From SZUA-547 sp963669265 (GTDB taxonomy: Bacteria; Pseudomonadota; Alphaproteobacteria; Rhodobacterales; Rhodobacteraceae): 64,000 bases of DNA. The notes under the pieces were generated by a model. It made no database searches. It was not told the DNA's origin and saw only the letters and a list, made by a program, of their open reading frames with translations. The stretch is taken from NCBI GenBank assembly GCA_963669265.1, contig OY769916.1, positions 806,001 to 870,000 on the forward strand, written 5' to 3'. This document shows, piece by piece, positions 8,364 to 16,587 of the stretch (within the stretch, counting starts at the first letter, position 1; each line of letters starts with the position of its first letter). The position numbers were made by a program, and so were the translations under genes.

Positions 8364-9668
8364 TTAGTAGCCTGCCGCTTCCATCTCGTCGGCGACGAGC
8401 GCCTGCGCCTTGGCCAGGGCCTCGTCCGGTGTCTGCTGTCCAGCGACCATGGCGGAGAATTCCTGCCCGGCCGAGGTGCCGATGCCGGCCCATTCGGGGA
8501 TCGCGACATACTGGATGCCGACATAAGGCACCGGATCGACGGTCGGGTTGCTCGGATCGGCCGCGTTGATCGAGTCGAGCGTCATCTTCGCGAACGGCGC
8601 CGCCTCAAGATAGGTCGGGTTCTCATAGAGCGACGTGCGGCTGCCCGGAGGCACGTTCGCCCAGCCCTCTTTCTCGGCGACGAGCGCCAGGTACTCTTTC
8701 GACGTGGCCCAGTTGATGAACTCCTTGGCCGCGCCTTCTTTCTGCGTGCCCGCAGGAATCGCAAGCGCCCAGGCCCACAGCCAGTTGGCCCGTTTGCCGA
8801 CGCCCGTGTCCGGCGCAAGCGCGAAGCCCACCTTGTCGGCGACGGTCGAGTCGGTCGGATTGGTCACAAAGGACGCCGCCACCGTCGCGTCGATCCACAT
8901 GCCGCATTTGCCCTGCTGGAACAGCGACAGGTTCTCGTTGAACCCGTTGGTCGAGGCGCCGGGAGGGCCGTAGCTGGTGATCAGGTCGTTGTAGAACGTC
9001 ACGGCGGCCTTCCACTCGGCGCTGTCGAGCTGCGGCTTCCAATCTTCGTCGAACCAGCGCGCGCCAAACGAGTTGGCCACGGTGGTGATGAAGGCCATGT
9101 TCTCGCCCCAGCCGGCCTTGCCGCGCAGACAGACGCCGTAGATCTCATTGTCCTTATCGGTCATCGCCGCCGCGGCGTCCTTGATGACGTCCCAGGTCGG
9201 CGCGTCCGGCATCTCCATCCCGGCCTTCTCCATCAGGTCGGTCCGGTACATGATCATCGAGCTTTCGCCGTAGAACGGCGCGGCGTACATCGTGCCGTCG
9301 ATCGACAGACCGGCGCGCATCGCCGGAAGGATGTCGTCGATATCGTACTCGGCCGGCAGATCGTTCAGCGAGACCAGCCAGTTCTGAGCGCCCCAGATCG
9401 GCGTTTCGTACATGCCGATCGTCATCACGTCGAACTGGCCGCCCTTGGCGGCGATGTCCTGCGTGACGCGCTGACGAAGAACGTTTTCCTCGAGCGTGAC
9501 CCACTCAACCTCGTGCCCGGTCTTCGCGGTGAAGTCTTCAGTGAGACCCTGCATGCGGATCATGTCGCCGTTGTTCACGGTCGCGATCGTGATCGTTTCG
9601 GCGCTGGCCAGCGCGGTCGTGGCGGCAAGCGCCCCTACAGCCATGCCAAGTCGGGTGAGATAGCGCAT
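8364..9668 (-). CDS. smoE: Polyol ABC importer periplasmic binding protein
   Basis: A 434-residue extracellular solute-binding protein of the CUT1 family. The first 23 residues form a Sec signal peptide ending ALASA before ETITIATVNNGD. The mature part has the usual segments of this family, such as FDVMTIGMYETPIWG and the YGESSMIMYRTDLM hinge region. It captures sorbitol/mannitol-type polyols in the periplasm for the permeases encoded downstream. The start at 9668 has TTGGAGGAC about 7 nt upstream. It is the first gene of the operon and is divergent from the SorC-type regulator, with about 240 bp of regulatory DNA between them. Confidence 0.92.
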   Translation of the reverse strand: MRYLTRLGMAVGALAATTALASAETITIATVNNGDMIRMQGLTEDFTAKTGHEVEWVTLEENVLRQRVTQDIAAKGGQFDVMTIGMYETPIWGAQNWLVSLNDLPAEYDIDDILPAMRAGLSIDGTMYAAPFYGESSMIMYRTDLMEKAGMEMPDAPTWDVIKDAAAAMTDKDNEIYGVCLRGKAGWGENMAFITTVANSFGARWFDEDWKPQLDSAEWKAAVTFYNDLITSYGPPGASTNGFNENLSLFQQGKCGMWIDATVAASFVTNPTDSTVADKVGFALAPDTGVGKRANWLWAWALAIPAGTQKEGAAKEFINWATSKEYLALVAEKEGWANVPPGSRTSLYENPTYLEAAPFAKMTLDSINAADPSNPTVDPVPYVGIQYVAIPEWAGIGTSAGQEFSAMVAGQQTPDEALAKAQALVADEMEAAGY

Positions 9669-9705
9669 CCGGTGTCCTCCAAGTAGCGATTAATTATTCA
9701 TTGCT

Positions 9706-9751
9706 TGAGCTATTGCTCACATAATGTGTATGATTCGTCAACATTCGTTGA
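9706..9751. promoter_or_regulatory. Paired inverted repeats, candidate operators for the SorC-type polyol regulator
   Basis: Two similar inverted repeats lie between the divergent polyol operon and its regulator: TGAGC-TATT-GCTCA at 9706-9719 and TCAAC-ATTC-GTTGA at 9738-9751. Both fit TSARC-N4-GYTSA, and their centres are 32 bp apart, close to three helical turns, which suits cooperative binding by a tetrameric SorC-family protein. On the minus strand the second repeat overlaps a TTGACG that could be the -35 of the polyol promoter. Assignment to this regulator is inference. Confidence 0.45.
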
Positions 9752-9909
9752 TCAGCCGACGGCGTTTTTCGTGTTGAAAATCGGCCAACTTGGTGGAGAG
9801 ATAGAGTGATAGGGCGCGTAGATTGATTTTGGGGGGACTGCAGATATGATTGATTACTTAGAGATTGGGCGATTGTTCGGACTGGAAGTCCCAAAATCAG
9901 GCGCGACGA

Positions 9910-10878
9910 ATGGCTGAACCCACATCTGGCGCCAACAAGCGCAGCGAGGACGCCGCGCGCGCCGCCTGGCTGTATTTCATCGCAGCACGCACGCAGGATG
10001 AGATCGCAGCGCAATTGGGCATTTCGCGCCAGGCCGCGCAGCGTCTGGTCGCCTTCGCCGTCAGTGAGAACCTGATCAAGTTTCGCCTCGACCATCCGAT
10101 CTCAAACTGTATGGAGCTCGCCCGCCGCTTAGAGGATCGGTATCAGCTGGAATTCTGCGAAGTATCCCCCAGCGACAAAGACGCGCCCGGCTCAGTCAAG
10201 GGCGTGGCCATCGCGACGGCGCAGAGATTCGAGCGGCTGCTCTCCTCAAAAGCGCCCACGATTCTCTGCGTCGGCACCGGACGCACGATGCGCGCCGCGG
10301 TGGAGGAGTTGGACGCGATCGATCGTCCGCAGCACAAGCTGGTGTCGCTGGTCGGCAATATGTCGGTAGGTGGTCACGCGAGTCCTTATGACGTCGTCAT
10401 GCGCCTCGGCGACAAGGTCGGCGCCGCCCGCTATCCAATGCCCGCCCCGGTGCTGATGGAGACGATCGGCGAAAGAGAGGGGCTGAGCAATCAGCGCTTT
10501 TACACAACGCTGACCGATTTGCGGCGGGAGGCGCGCGCAAGCTTTGTCGGCATCAGCCAGATCGGCTGGAAATGTCCTATGCACAAGGACGGGTTCATGA
10601 CCGACGCCGACATCGCAGCGCTACTTGACGCCGGCGCGGTGGGCGAGATCACCGGCTGGCCCATCGACGCCGAGGGCCGCATCGTGCGCTCCAAAGTCAC
10701 TGACCGCATCGCGAGCCTGCCGCTAGAGATCCCGCCAGAGCGCACCACGATCGTCGCCGCCTGCGGAGCGGAAAAGCTGGCGGCGATCACGGCAGGTCTG
10801 AAAGGCGGCTTGATCACCGGCCTGATCACCGATGAGGCGACGGCGATCGGCGTGCTCGAACTGGGCGGAGCGGCCTGA
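9910..10878 (+). CDS. SorC/DeoR-family sugar-responsive transcriptional regulator of the polyol operon
   Basis: A 322-residue regulator. The N-terminal helix-turn-helix is RTQDEIAAQLGISRQAAQRLV (about residues 27-47). The rest is the sugar-phosphate-binding domain of SorC regulators, with CVGTGRTM, SLVGNMSVGG and a C-terminal IVAACGAEKLAAI..GLKGGLITGLITDE segment. It is transcribed away from the polyol operon across a gap with two inverted repeats, so it very probably controls that operon in response to a polyol or its phosphorylated product. The start is taken at ATG 9910, which gives the usual N-terminus; in-frame codons back to 9865 would add 15 residues without family resemblance. Confidence 0.88.
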   Translation: MAEPTSGANKRSEDAARAAWLYFIAARTQDEIAAQLGISRQAAQRLVAFAVSENLIKFRLDHPISNCMELARRLEDRYQLEFCEVSPSDKDAPGSVKGVAIATAQRFERLLSSKAPTILCVGTGRTMRAAVEELDAIDRPQHKLVSLVGNMSVGGHASPYDVVMRLGDKVGAARYPMPAPVLMETIGEREGLSNQRFYTTLTDLRREARASFVGISQIGWKCPMHKDGFMTDADIAALLDAGAVGEITGWPIDAEGRIVRSKVTDRIASLPLEIPPERTTIVAACGAEKLAAITAGLKGGLITGLITDEATAIGVLELGGAA

Positions 10879-10891
10879 CCCATTTGGGTCA
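10876..10891. terminator. Short palindrome spanning both stop codons of convergent genes
   Basis: TGACCC-ATTT-GGGTCA is a perfect hairpin in which the first TGA is the stop of the SorC regulator and the complement of the last TCA is the stop of pxpC. The genes end only 10 bp apart. It could serve as a small bidirectional terminator but has no T-run, so this is tentative. Confidence 0.35.
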
Positions 10892-11902
10892 ATTCGGAAC
10901 GTCCGGCACGACCCCGCTGATCAGGTTCTCCTGCATCAGGCGCTCCAGCAACGTGCCCCTCGGCTCCGCGATCGCCGCGAGATAGTCCTGAACTTGGCCC
11001 GCCCGGTCGCGGGCGAGCGCAAGCGCCGTCTCCGCCTCCACTTTCGCAAACCGGACCGGATCCTTCGCGCGTAATTGAGTCAGTCGGTCCTGATCAACCG
11101 AGATCACCGTCGCGATCTTCGGATAACCGCCGGTGGTTTGGTGATCGGCCAGCAGCACGGTGGGAACGCCGTCGCCCGCCACCTGCACCGAGCCTCGCAG
11201 GATTGGCTCGGACGGAATGGAGAGCGCCTCCCTTAGCTCAAGTTTGGGCCCGCTCAGGCGCATGCCCATTCGGTCATAGGCGTCGGTGAGAGTGAAGTCG
11301 CTCCCCAAAAACGCATCGATCGCGCTGTCCTGAAAGTGATGATCCTGCGGCCCCAGAACCACCCGAACCGCGCCGTCCGGATCATCGATCAGCGGCTCCG
11401 AGATATCGCCCTCGCGGCCATGCTCGACGCGGGCGCTCTCGATAGAGAATGTCCGCGCCGCCCGAAGCATACCGCCGCCGAAGCCGGATATGGAATGGGT
11501 GGCCGTATGGTCCAGCCAGCGCGACGCGTCCAGCGTCCCGGCGAAGGCCAGATAACACCAACTGCCCTCTGGTCCGGGGCGGATGGTGATCTTCTCGCCC
11601 GCCTCGACGGTGAAGACCGCCCAACTCGAGGTCTTCTGATCGCCGAAGCTCAAATCGAAGGCGCCGCCAGCGAGCGCGAGGGATATCACCCCCGTCAGGC
11701 ATTCCAGCACCAGCCCGCCCATGGAAATCTCGATCGCCGTCGCATCGGCGGGATTGCCCAGGGCGACATTCGCCGCCGCATGAGAAAGTCGGTCCATCGG
11801 GCCGGACGCAGGTACGCCAAACCGCATATGCCCCGGACGCCCGGCGTCCTGAAACGAGACCAGCGGCCCGGCGAATACCACCCGGAAAGAGGCGTCAGCC
11901 AT
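10889..11902 (-). CDS. pxpC: 5-oxoprolinase subunit C (biotin-dependent carboxyltransferase-like, KipA family)
   Basis: A 337-residue protein of the KipA/PxpC family. With PxpA and PxpB it cleaves 5-oxoproline (pyroglutamate) to L-glutamate using ATP in the cytoplasm. Family marks include VSFQDAGRPGHMRFGVPASGP near the N-terminus, GGYPKIATVI and a C-terminal FAKVEAETALALAR. The ATG at 11902 follows AAAGGAGG at ideal spacing, and the gene overlaps the end of pxpB by 8 bp, so the subunits are probably made in equal amounts. A 5' extension to 11929 lies inside pxpB and is rejected. Older annotations call this protein allophanate hydrolase subunit 2; the YcsF neighbour supports 5-oxoprolinase. 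Confidence 0.9.
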   Translation of the reverse strand: MADASFRVVFAGPLVSFQDAGRPGHMRFGVPASGPMDRLSHAAANVALGNPADATAIEISMGGLVLECLTGVISLALAGGAFDLSFGDQKTSSWAVFTVEAGEKITIRPGPEGSWCYLAFAGTLDASRWLDHTATHSISGFGGGMLRAARTFSIESARVEHGREGDISEPLIDDPDGAVRVVLGPQDHHFQDSAIDAFLGSDFTLTDAYDRMGMRLSGPKLELREALSIPSEPILRGSVQVAGDGVPTVLLADHQTTGGYPKIATVISVDQDRLTQLRAKDPVRFAKVEAETALALARDRAGQVQDYLAAIAEPRGTLLERLMQENLISGVVPDVPN

Positions 11903-12587
11903 GCGCGCCTCCTTTGTTGAGAGCCTCAAACCCGGCGCGATCGACGCGCCGGAACGTCACCGGGTCGCCCACATCGAACAGGAACGGCCGATCCGGGTCG
12001 TCGCGCAGAATTTGCGTCGCCGCGCGACCGATGATCCACCACCCCGTCGGCATGGTGATCGTCGAGACCAGACATTGCGCCCCCGCGATCAACAGGCTGC
12101 CGGCCGGAACATCGCGAAGCGCGGCGGTTTTGCGCGGTAGGCGAAGAGCCGGTGGCACCCCCGCCATATAGGCGTAGCCGGGCGCGAAGCCGTACATCAC
12201 CACATGGTATTCTCCGGCCAGATGCGCGTTGATCACCGCCTCGCGACTCAGACCGGTCTGCGACGCCACGCTATCCAGATCCGGCGCCAGGTCATCCTCG
12301 TAGCAAGCCACAACCTCGCGCGGCGTCGCCTCCGCCGCGTCATCGACGGCCACGTCCAGCAGCGCTCGCGCCGCCTCCGCTACTTCCCCGTGATCCGTTT
12401 TCAGCGGATCAAACACCACCAACAAGTTCACGAAAGCCGGCGCCACTTCGGAGACGCCTTTGGGGGGGTGCAGGCTGAGCGCCCTATCTAACTGCGCGAC
12501 GGCGCGGTTCGCCTCGTCGCTGATCTCCTGACCAAACTCGACAAGAAGCGCCTGATCCGCCACTGGAATGAAACGTGGATCCGCCAT
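11895..12587 (-). CDS. pxpB: 5-oxoprolinase subunit B (KipI family)
   Basis: A 230-residue KipI-family protein with the diagnostic YGFAPGYAYM motif and the N-terminal PVADQALLVEFG strand. It forms a complex with PxpC that activates 5-oxoproline using ATP. The ATG at 12587 gives the usual MADPRF start; a GTG at 12593 that overlaps the pxpA stop (GTGA) is an alternative and would add two residues. Neither has a strong ribosome site, so expression is likely coupled to pxpA. The C-terminal segment, about residues 140-215, has AGAQCLVSTITMPTGWWIIGRA, typical of the cyclophilin-like domain of this family. Confidence 0.9.
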   Translation of the reverse strand: MADPRFIPVADQALLVEFGQEISDEANRAVAQLDRALSLHPPKGVSEVAPAFVNLLVVFDPLKTDHGEVAEAARALLDVAVDDAAEATPREVVACYEDDLAPDLDSVASQTGLSREAVINAHLAGEYHVVMYGFAPGYAYMAGVPPALRLPRKTAALRDVPAGSLLIAGAQCLVSTITMPTGWWIIGRAATQILRDDPDRPFLFDVGDPVTFRRVDRAGFEALNKGGAHG

Positions 12588-12589
12588 GG

Positions 12590-13351
12590 TCACACCGTCA
12601 CAAAGGGCGAGAGTGCAACTCCGGACGCCTCTAACCGCCTGCGGATCTGAGCCGCCATGTCGACCGCGCCTTTCGTGTCGCCATGCACGCAGATCGAATG
12701 AGCGTCGAGCGTAATCGGCGCGCCGTCGATCACCGGCATCTCGCCGCTCTCCAGAAACCCCAGCAGACGATCGGCCGCCGCGTCCGCGTCATGGATCACC
12801 GCATCCGCATGGTTGCGCGGCACCAGTTGCCCTGAGGAAAGATAAGCGCGATCTGCGAAAATCTCCGAGAACACCTCCGCTTCGGCGGCCTTGGCGACCT
12901 GCTCCAGCGCGGTTCCCGAAATCGCCAGAATGGCCAGCGACGGGTCGACGCTCCGCACCGCCAACAGGATCTCCCTCGCCACATCCGCGTCCCGCGCCGC
13001 CAGATTGGCCAGCGCGCCATGCGGCTTTACATAGCGCACCTGCGCCGGGGTCAACGCGGCGACCCCGATCAGTGCGCCGACCTGCGCCGCGACCATGCGC
13101 CCGATTTCCTGCGGGCTCATGGGGATCACCCGGCGCCCGAACCCGTCCCGGTCATTGTATCCCGGATGCGCCCCGACGATCACGTGCTGCTCCGCCGCCA
13201 GACTTAGCGTCTCGAACATGGTCTCGGGATCACTGGCATGTCCGCCGCAGGCGACATTCGCGCTGGTGACCAGCGCCAGCATCGCCTTGTCGTCCCCCAT
13301 GGTCCAGGGGCCGTAACTCTCGCCGAGATCCGAATTCAGGTCGATATGCAT
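12590..13351 (-). CDS. pxpA: 5-oxoprolinase subunit A (LamB/YcsF family)
   Basis: A 253-residue LamB/YcsF protein. The start MHIDLNSDLGESYG is the family signature, and ATG 13351 is preceded by GGGAGG. Further conserved parts are SANVACGGHASDP, VGAHPGYNDRDGFGRR, KPHGALANL and CVHGDTKGAVD. Together with PxpBC it recycles pyroglutamate, a spontaneous product of glutamine and glutathione turnover. It is the first gene of the three-gene operon, which has no linked transporter here. A frame running back to 13447 encodes unrelated residues. Confidence 0.92.
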   Translation of the reverse strand: MHIDLNSDLGESYGPWTMGDDKAMLALVTSANVACGGHASDPETMFETLSLAAEQHVIVGAHPGYNDRDGFGRRVIPMSPQEIGRMVAAQVGALIGVAALTPAQVRYVKPHGALANLAARDADVAREILLAVRSVDPSLAILAISGTALEQVAKAAEAEVFSEIFADRAYLSSGQLVPRNHADAVIHDADAAADRLLGFLESGEMPVIDGAPITLDAHSICVHGDTKGAVDMAAQIRRRLEASGVALSPFVTV

Positions 13352-13701
13352 GGCCTGTCCTGCCTCCCTTGCGACAGATGTGCAGCGCCGGTGCCAAAGA
13401 AATCCGCGCAGCGTGTTGCTGGCAGGATAAACCGTTTCGTGCGTCATGAAAGATGCATCATCGGCCGGACGGCGAACAAGTCGGGCGCCATAAATTTGGC
13501 GAGATGCGGATTAAGATCGCTCTCATGCGGAAGGAGAAAATGCGCTGCCCCCACCGTCCGAAAACCATCCGATATTACCGCTCGGCATCCTCCGCTTTGG
13601 TGCTAACCTATGGTTGACGAGACCAGTTCGATTCACCATTCCCGTCCGCGTAAGGTTCGGCTGAACGCGTAAGGCCAAACGCATATGGAGAGATCAACGC
13701 A
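13352..13701. other. Intergenic region between pxpA and the chaperone cassette
   Basis: About 350 bp with no convincing gene. It must hold the divergent promoters for pxpABC (leftward) and the chaperone/effector cassette (rightward). TTGACG at 13614-13619 is a possible -35 for the rightward promoter, but the hexamer 17 bp later (CATTCC) is a poor -10. GGAGAG just before 13702 is the ribosome site of the first chaperone gene. I see no clear operator. Confidence 0.4.
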
Positions 13702-14229
13702 ATGACTGACGAGGCGGACGCTGCGGCGGACAAAGTCCAGGAAATCCTCAATTCGGACCTATCACGCGACGATATCGACGCGGTGCTCGCGGGCTTGGCG
13801 ACCGTCGGCGGGCCGGAAGGCCTGTCGCTGAACGACGCCAACCAATGCGACATCCTCGATGAGAGCGGCCGATCGATCATCGTCATGTATCGCCCCCCCT
13901 TCCCGGGCGTGGTGCTGTTGTCCTCGGTCTTCGAGGAAGGCGGCCTTGCGCCGGAGATGCTGTGCTCGCTGCTTCAGGCGAACCGCATATGGGGCCTGAC
14001 GGGCGGCGGAACCTTCTCCATGACGGAGCCGAACGGCCCTGTCCTGCTATCCACACGTGTGCTGACCGTCGACCGGGATCCCGCGAATCTGGCGAGATCG
14101 ATCAAGGAGTTTTCTGATCTGGTCGAAGCTTGGGAGACGGAGATCTGCTTCGGCCACGACGCGCTTGAGATCGAAAAAGCCGCGCGAAGCAGCGTCCCGG
14201 AAGCGCCCGGCGCGCAGATCATCGTCTGA
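13702..14229 (+). CDS. CesT-like type III secretion chaperone (first of two)
   Basis: A 175-residue acidic protein. Its core resembles the Tir-chaperone (CesT) fold of type III secretion: LSLNDANQCDILDESGRSI, then PGVVLLSSVFEEG, LLQANRIWGLTGGGTFSM and a final helix with FSDLVEAWETEI. The LLxAN..GLTGGGT signature followed by an acidic helix is typical of class I chaperones that bind the N-terminal region of one effector. It lies 15 bp before a second chaperone-like gene and then an effector-like gene, a classic chaperone-effector arrangement. No secretion-apparatus gene is present in the window. The family call is by eye from motif order; the cognate partner is inferred from position. Confidence 0.65.
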   Translation: MTDEADAAADKVQEILNSDLSRDDIDAVLAGLATVGGPEGLSLNDANQCDILDESGRSIIVMYRPPFPGVVLLSSVFEEGGLAPEMLCSLLQANRIWGLTGGGTFSMTEPNGPVLLSTRVLTVDRDPANLARSIKEFSDLVEAWETEICFGHDALEIEKAARSSVPEAPGAQIIV

Positions 14230-14244
14230 GGAAGGGTTCGGATC

Positions 14245-14715
14245 ATGGCAAGTTTTGACTATGTGAAGGCCGAGGTGGAGGCGTTTGGCGCGCTGATCGG
14301 CATCGCCGGCGTCGAACTCGACCAGGAAGGCCGGGCGGCGTTGGACGTAGGGGCCTATGAAGTCTCCCTGCTCTATGAGGAGCGGCCCGTCGAACTGCTT
14401 TGGCTGTTCGCCGATCTCGGAGAAGTGCCGGAGGATGACAAGGCGCCCGAATTCCTGTTGCGGCTCAACTTCTTCTCGTGGCTCGGCGACACGCTGACCA
14501 TTGCGCTGGACGACGACGACAAGACCGTCATTGGATTCACTGCGATCCCAAGCGCGCTGCTGACCTCAGAGGTCCTGCACGATGCGTTCATCCGCTTTTC
14601 CCGCGCCGCGCTGGTGATCGGCGACAAACTGGCCGCGCGCGACTACGACGCCTTTGACGAAATCGCTGTATCGGTCGAAGCGACCGACACGTCGCATAGC
14701 GCGAGCTTTGTTTAG
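14245..14715 (+). CDS. CesT-like type III secretion chaperone (second of two)
   Basis: A 156-residue, strongly acidic protein. The segments LLRLNFFSWLGDTLTIALDD and VIGFTAIPSALLTSEVLHD followed by a helix FSRAALVIGDKLAA are consistent with a class I type III chaperone fold, though more divergent than its neighbour. The genes are 15 bp apart and likely cotranscribed, with GGAAGGGT as ribosome site. Two different chaperones before one large effector-like protein suggest either a heterodimeric chaperone or that one serves a substrate encoded elsewhere. It has no signal peptide or membrane segment, as expected for a cytoplasmic chaperone. Confidence 0.55.
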   Translation: MASFDYVKAEVEAFGALIGIAGVELDQEGRAALDVGAYEVSLLYEERPVELLWLFADLGEVPEDDKAPEFLLRLNFFSWLGDTLTIALDDDDKTVIGFTAIPSALLTSEVLHDAFIRFSRAALVIGDKLAARDYDAFDEIAVSVEATDTSHSASFV

Positions 14716-14793
14716 CCGCGCGCTCGCAAGACCGCCCCCCGTTGCGACGTCCTGTAGACCGCGACGGCGCAAGTAGAAAGATGGGTTTCTAAG

Positions 14794-16551
14794 ATGTCCT
14801 TTACTGATCCTATGAACAAAGTTGGCGGCCTCAGCCCCCACAACCCGATCGACAACAACGTTCAGAGCCAGAATGTCGACAAGACGAACTCCAGCGCCCA
14901 AGTCTCTGGAATCAGTTTGAACGAGAATGACGACGACGTCATGGTCTCGCTCAAAACTGAGCCACACCGGAAACCCAAAAGTCCCAATCAGGCGACGTTC
15001 GAGATGGACGGCAAGGAGTTTAAGCCTGCCGATTTCGTCGAGGACAAGGCTCTGACCAAGCCGGCCCATATCCGCGATAAACCCGGCTGGGGCGAGAAAC
15101 TGATCAAGACTGCGATGGTTGTGGGCGTCGTCGCGGGCGGCGTGGTTCTGGGCGCGGTCGCTGGCGCGGCGGTGGGCACGCTGGCCGGAGGCGTCGGCTC
15201 GATCCCTGGCGCCATCGCCGGGGCCATCGCCGGCGGCGCCAAGGCGGCGGCAATCGTCAGCGGAGGCGCGGCGATTGTCGGACTGACGACAGGCCTGGGC
15301 ATGGGCAAGCTGATGAGCAAGATCTATGGCGGACGCGCCCAGGGAATCCATCTTGAAAACGCCGTCAAGACGCTCAACCGCATCGGCGTGAAATTCAGCA
15401 ATATCCAACAGCACAATCTGGACAGCCTGCCGGATGATGAGATGCGCAGACTTCTCAACGTGCCCAGCAAGCGCGGCAAGATTGGCCAGGAGCAGCGACA
15501 GGCGATCCGCACCGCCGTCACGAGTTTTTACGCGAAAACGGGCGATTTCGACAAAGCGCAGGAGTACAAGCACACCATGATCGCTTTGTGCGCCGCCGGC
15601 GACGCAGAGCACGCCTTCAAGGGCCTGTTGTTGCGGCAGCACCCAGCACTGGCGCTTATCGCGGATCAAGACAACCCCATCGACTGGCCGGCGGCGCGCG
15701 ACCGGATCGAGTCGAACGGCACGCACTCGACCACCAACATCAAGCTGGTTAAATATCTTGCTGAAAAGGCGCATATTACAGAGAATCTGGACTTCATGAC
15801 CGCGCTCGCCGAATTGAAGGAAAACCCGCTGGAGACCGAGAACGATCAGAAGAAGTTCAAGCGGGATCTGGCGAAAATCCGCGACGAATTCATCGACAAC
15901 AGCAATCCTGACAACTCGCAGATCAACATCTCTTTCTCAGAGCGCACCCAGTTGATGCAGGATTTGTCGGATGAAAGCCTGAGCAATATGAGCGTCGACA
16001 AGATGAAGGCGTATCAGAGCTTCAGGGACGAAAACTCGGGTTTGAAGACCCTGTCTCAAGCCTATGATCACATTAATATCCTTACGCAAGACGCCCTCAA
16101 GCGACAGGCGGATATAGAAGTCAGGGCGGAGCAAACGGAAGCGGTCGTGACCGAGCCGAACGTACCGCACAACCATGCGGCCCGTGCGGGCGCACCCTGG
16201 TACAATGAAATGGTCGAGAAGCTCGGTATTCCCGATGAGCTGCTAAATCTACAAATGCCCACCAAGGAGGGCACCCCGCAAACGATCAGGGCCTATATCG
16301 GTAGCATGGTCGACTCCGATCTCGACACGGCGGTCAAGAACGGCAAGGTCAATTTGAAAAGCAAGACCGCAGTTCAAAAGCAACTCATGCATGGGCTGAG
16401 CGGCGCCATGTATCAGGTCAAAAACCGTCTGGACAATGTGGCGATGCAGCCAGCGCTCTTCAATCTGTCAGAACAGCAGGTCGATCAGCTGAAACTGGCT
16501 CGGAGTAAAGCCGATGAACTGGAGGAACGGGCGGCCGAACTGGCTAAATAG
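14794..16551 (+). CDS. Putative type III effector with glycine-zipper membrane segment and RGS-like domain
   Basis: A 585-residue protein without a Sec signal. Residues 1-100 are polar, Asn/Ser/Asp-rich and probably disordered, as in type III secretion signals plus chaperone-binding regions. Residues 104-172 are hydrophobic and packed with Gly/Ala small-residue repeats, probably two membrane-inserting helices. Residues about 185-310 are helical. Residues about 311-430 read like an RGS (regulator of G-protein signalling) domain: a YLAEKAHITENLDFMTAL helix with Glu330-Asn331, then FKRDLAKIRDEFI, then INISFSERTQ with Asn378 and Arg384. In animal RGS proteins the matching EN pair and Asn contact the G-alpha switch regions. 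The C-terminus is helical and charged. Function is inferred; the upstream chaperone genes and lack of housekeeping similarity support an exported effector. Confidence 0.55.
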   Translation: MSFTDPMNKVGGLSPHNPIDNNVQSQNVDKTNSSAQVSGISLNENDDDVMVSLKTEPHRKPKSPNQATFEMDGKEFKPADFVEDKALTKPAHIRDKPGWGEKLIKTAMVVGVVAGGVVLGAVAGAAVGTLAGGVGSIPGAIAGAIAGGAKAAAIVSGGAAIVGLTTGLGMGKLMSKIYGGRAQGIHLENAVKTLNRIGVKFSNIQQHNLDSLPDDEMRRLLNVPSKRGKIGQEQRQAIRTAVTSFYAKTGDFDKAQEYKHTMIALCAAGDAEHAFKGLLLRQHPALALIADQDNPIDWPAARDRIESNGTHSTTNIKLVKYLAEKAHITENLDFMTALAELKENPLETENDQKKFKRDLAKIRDEFIDNSNPDNSQINISFSERTQLMQDLSDESLSNMSVDKMKAYQSFRDENSGLKTLSQAYDHINILTQDALKRQADIEVRAEQTEAVVTEPNVPHNHAARAGAPWYNEMVEKLGIPDELLNLQMPTKEGTPQTIRAYIGSMVDSDLDTAVKNGKVNLKSKTAVQKQLMHGLSGAMYQVKNRLDNVAMQPALFNLSEQQVDQLKLARSKADELEERAAELAK

Positions 16552-16587
16552 CCAGAGACCACTCCCGCCGGATGATCGGAGGCTCGA

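Noticed and set aside
13352..13447. N-terminal extension of pxpA
   Set aside because: The family begins at MHIDLNSDLGE, and the ATG at 13351 has a good GGGAGG site.
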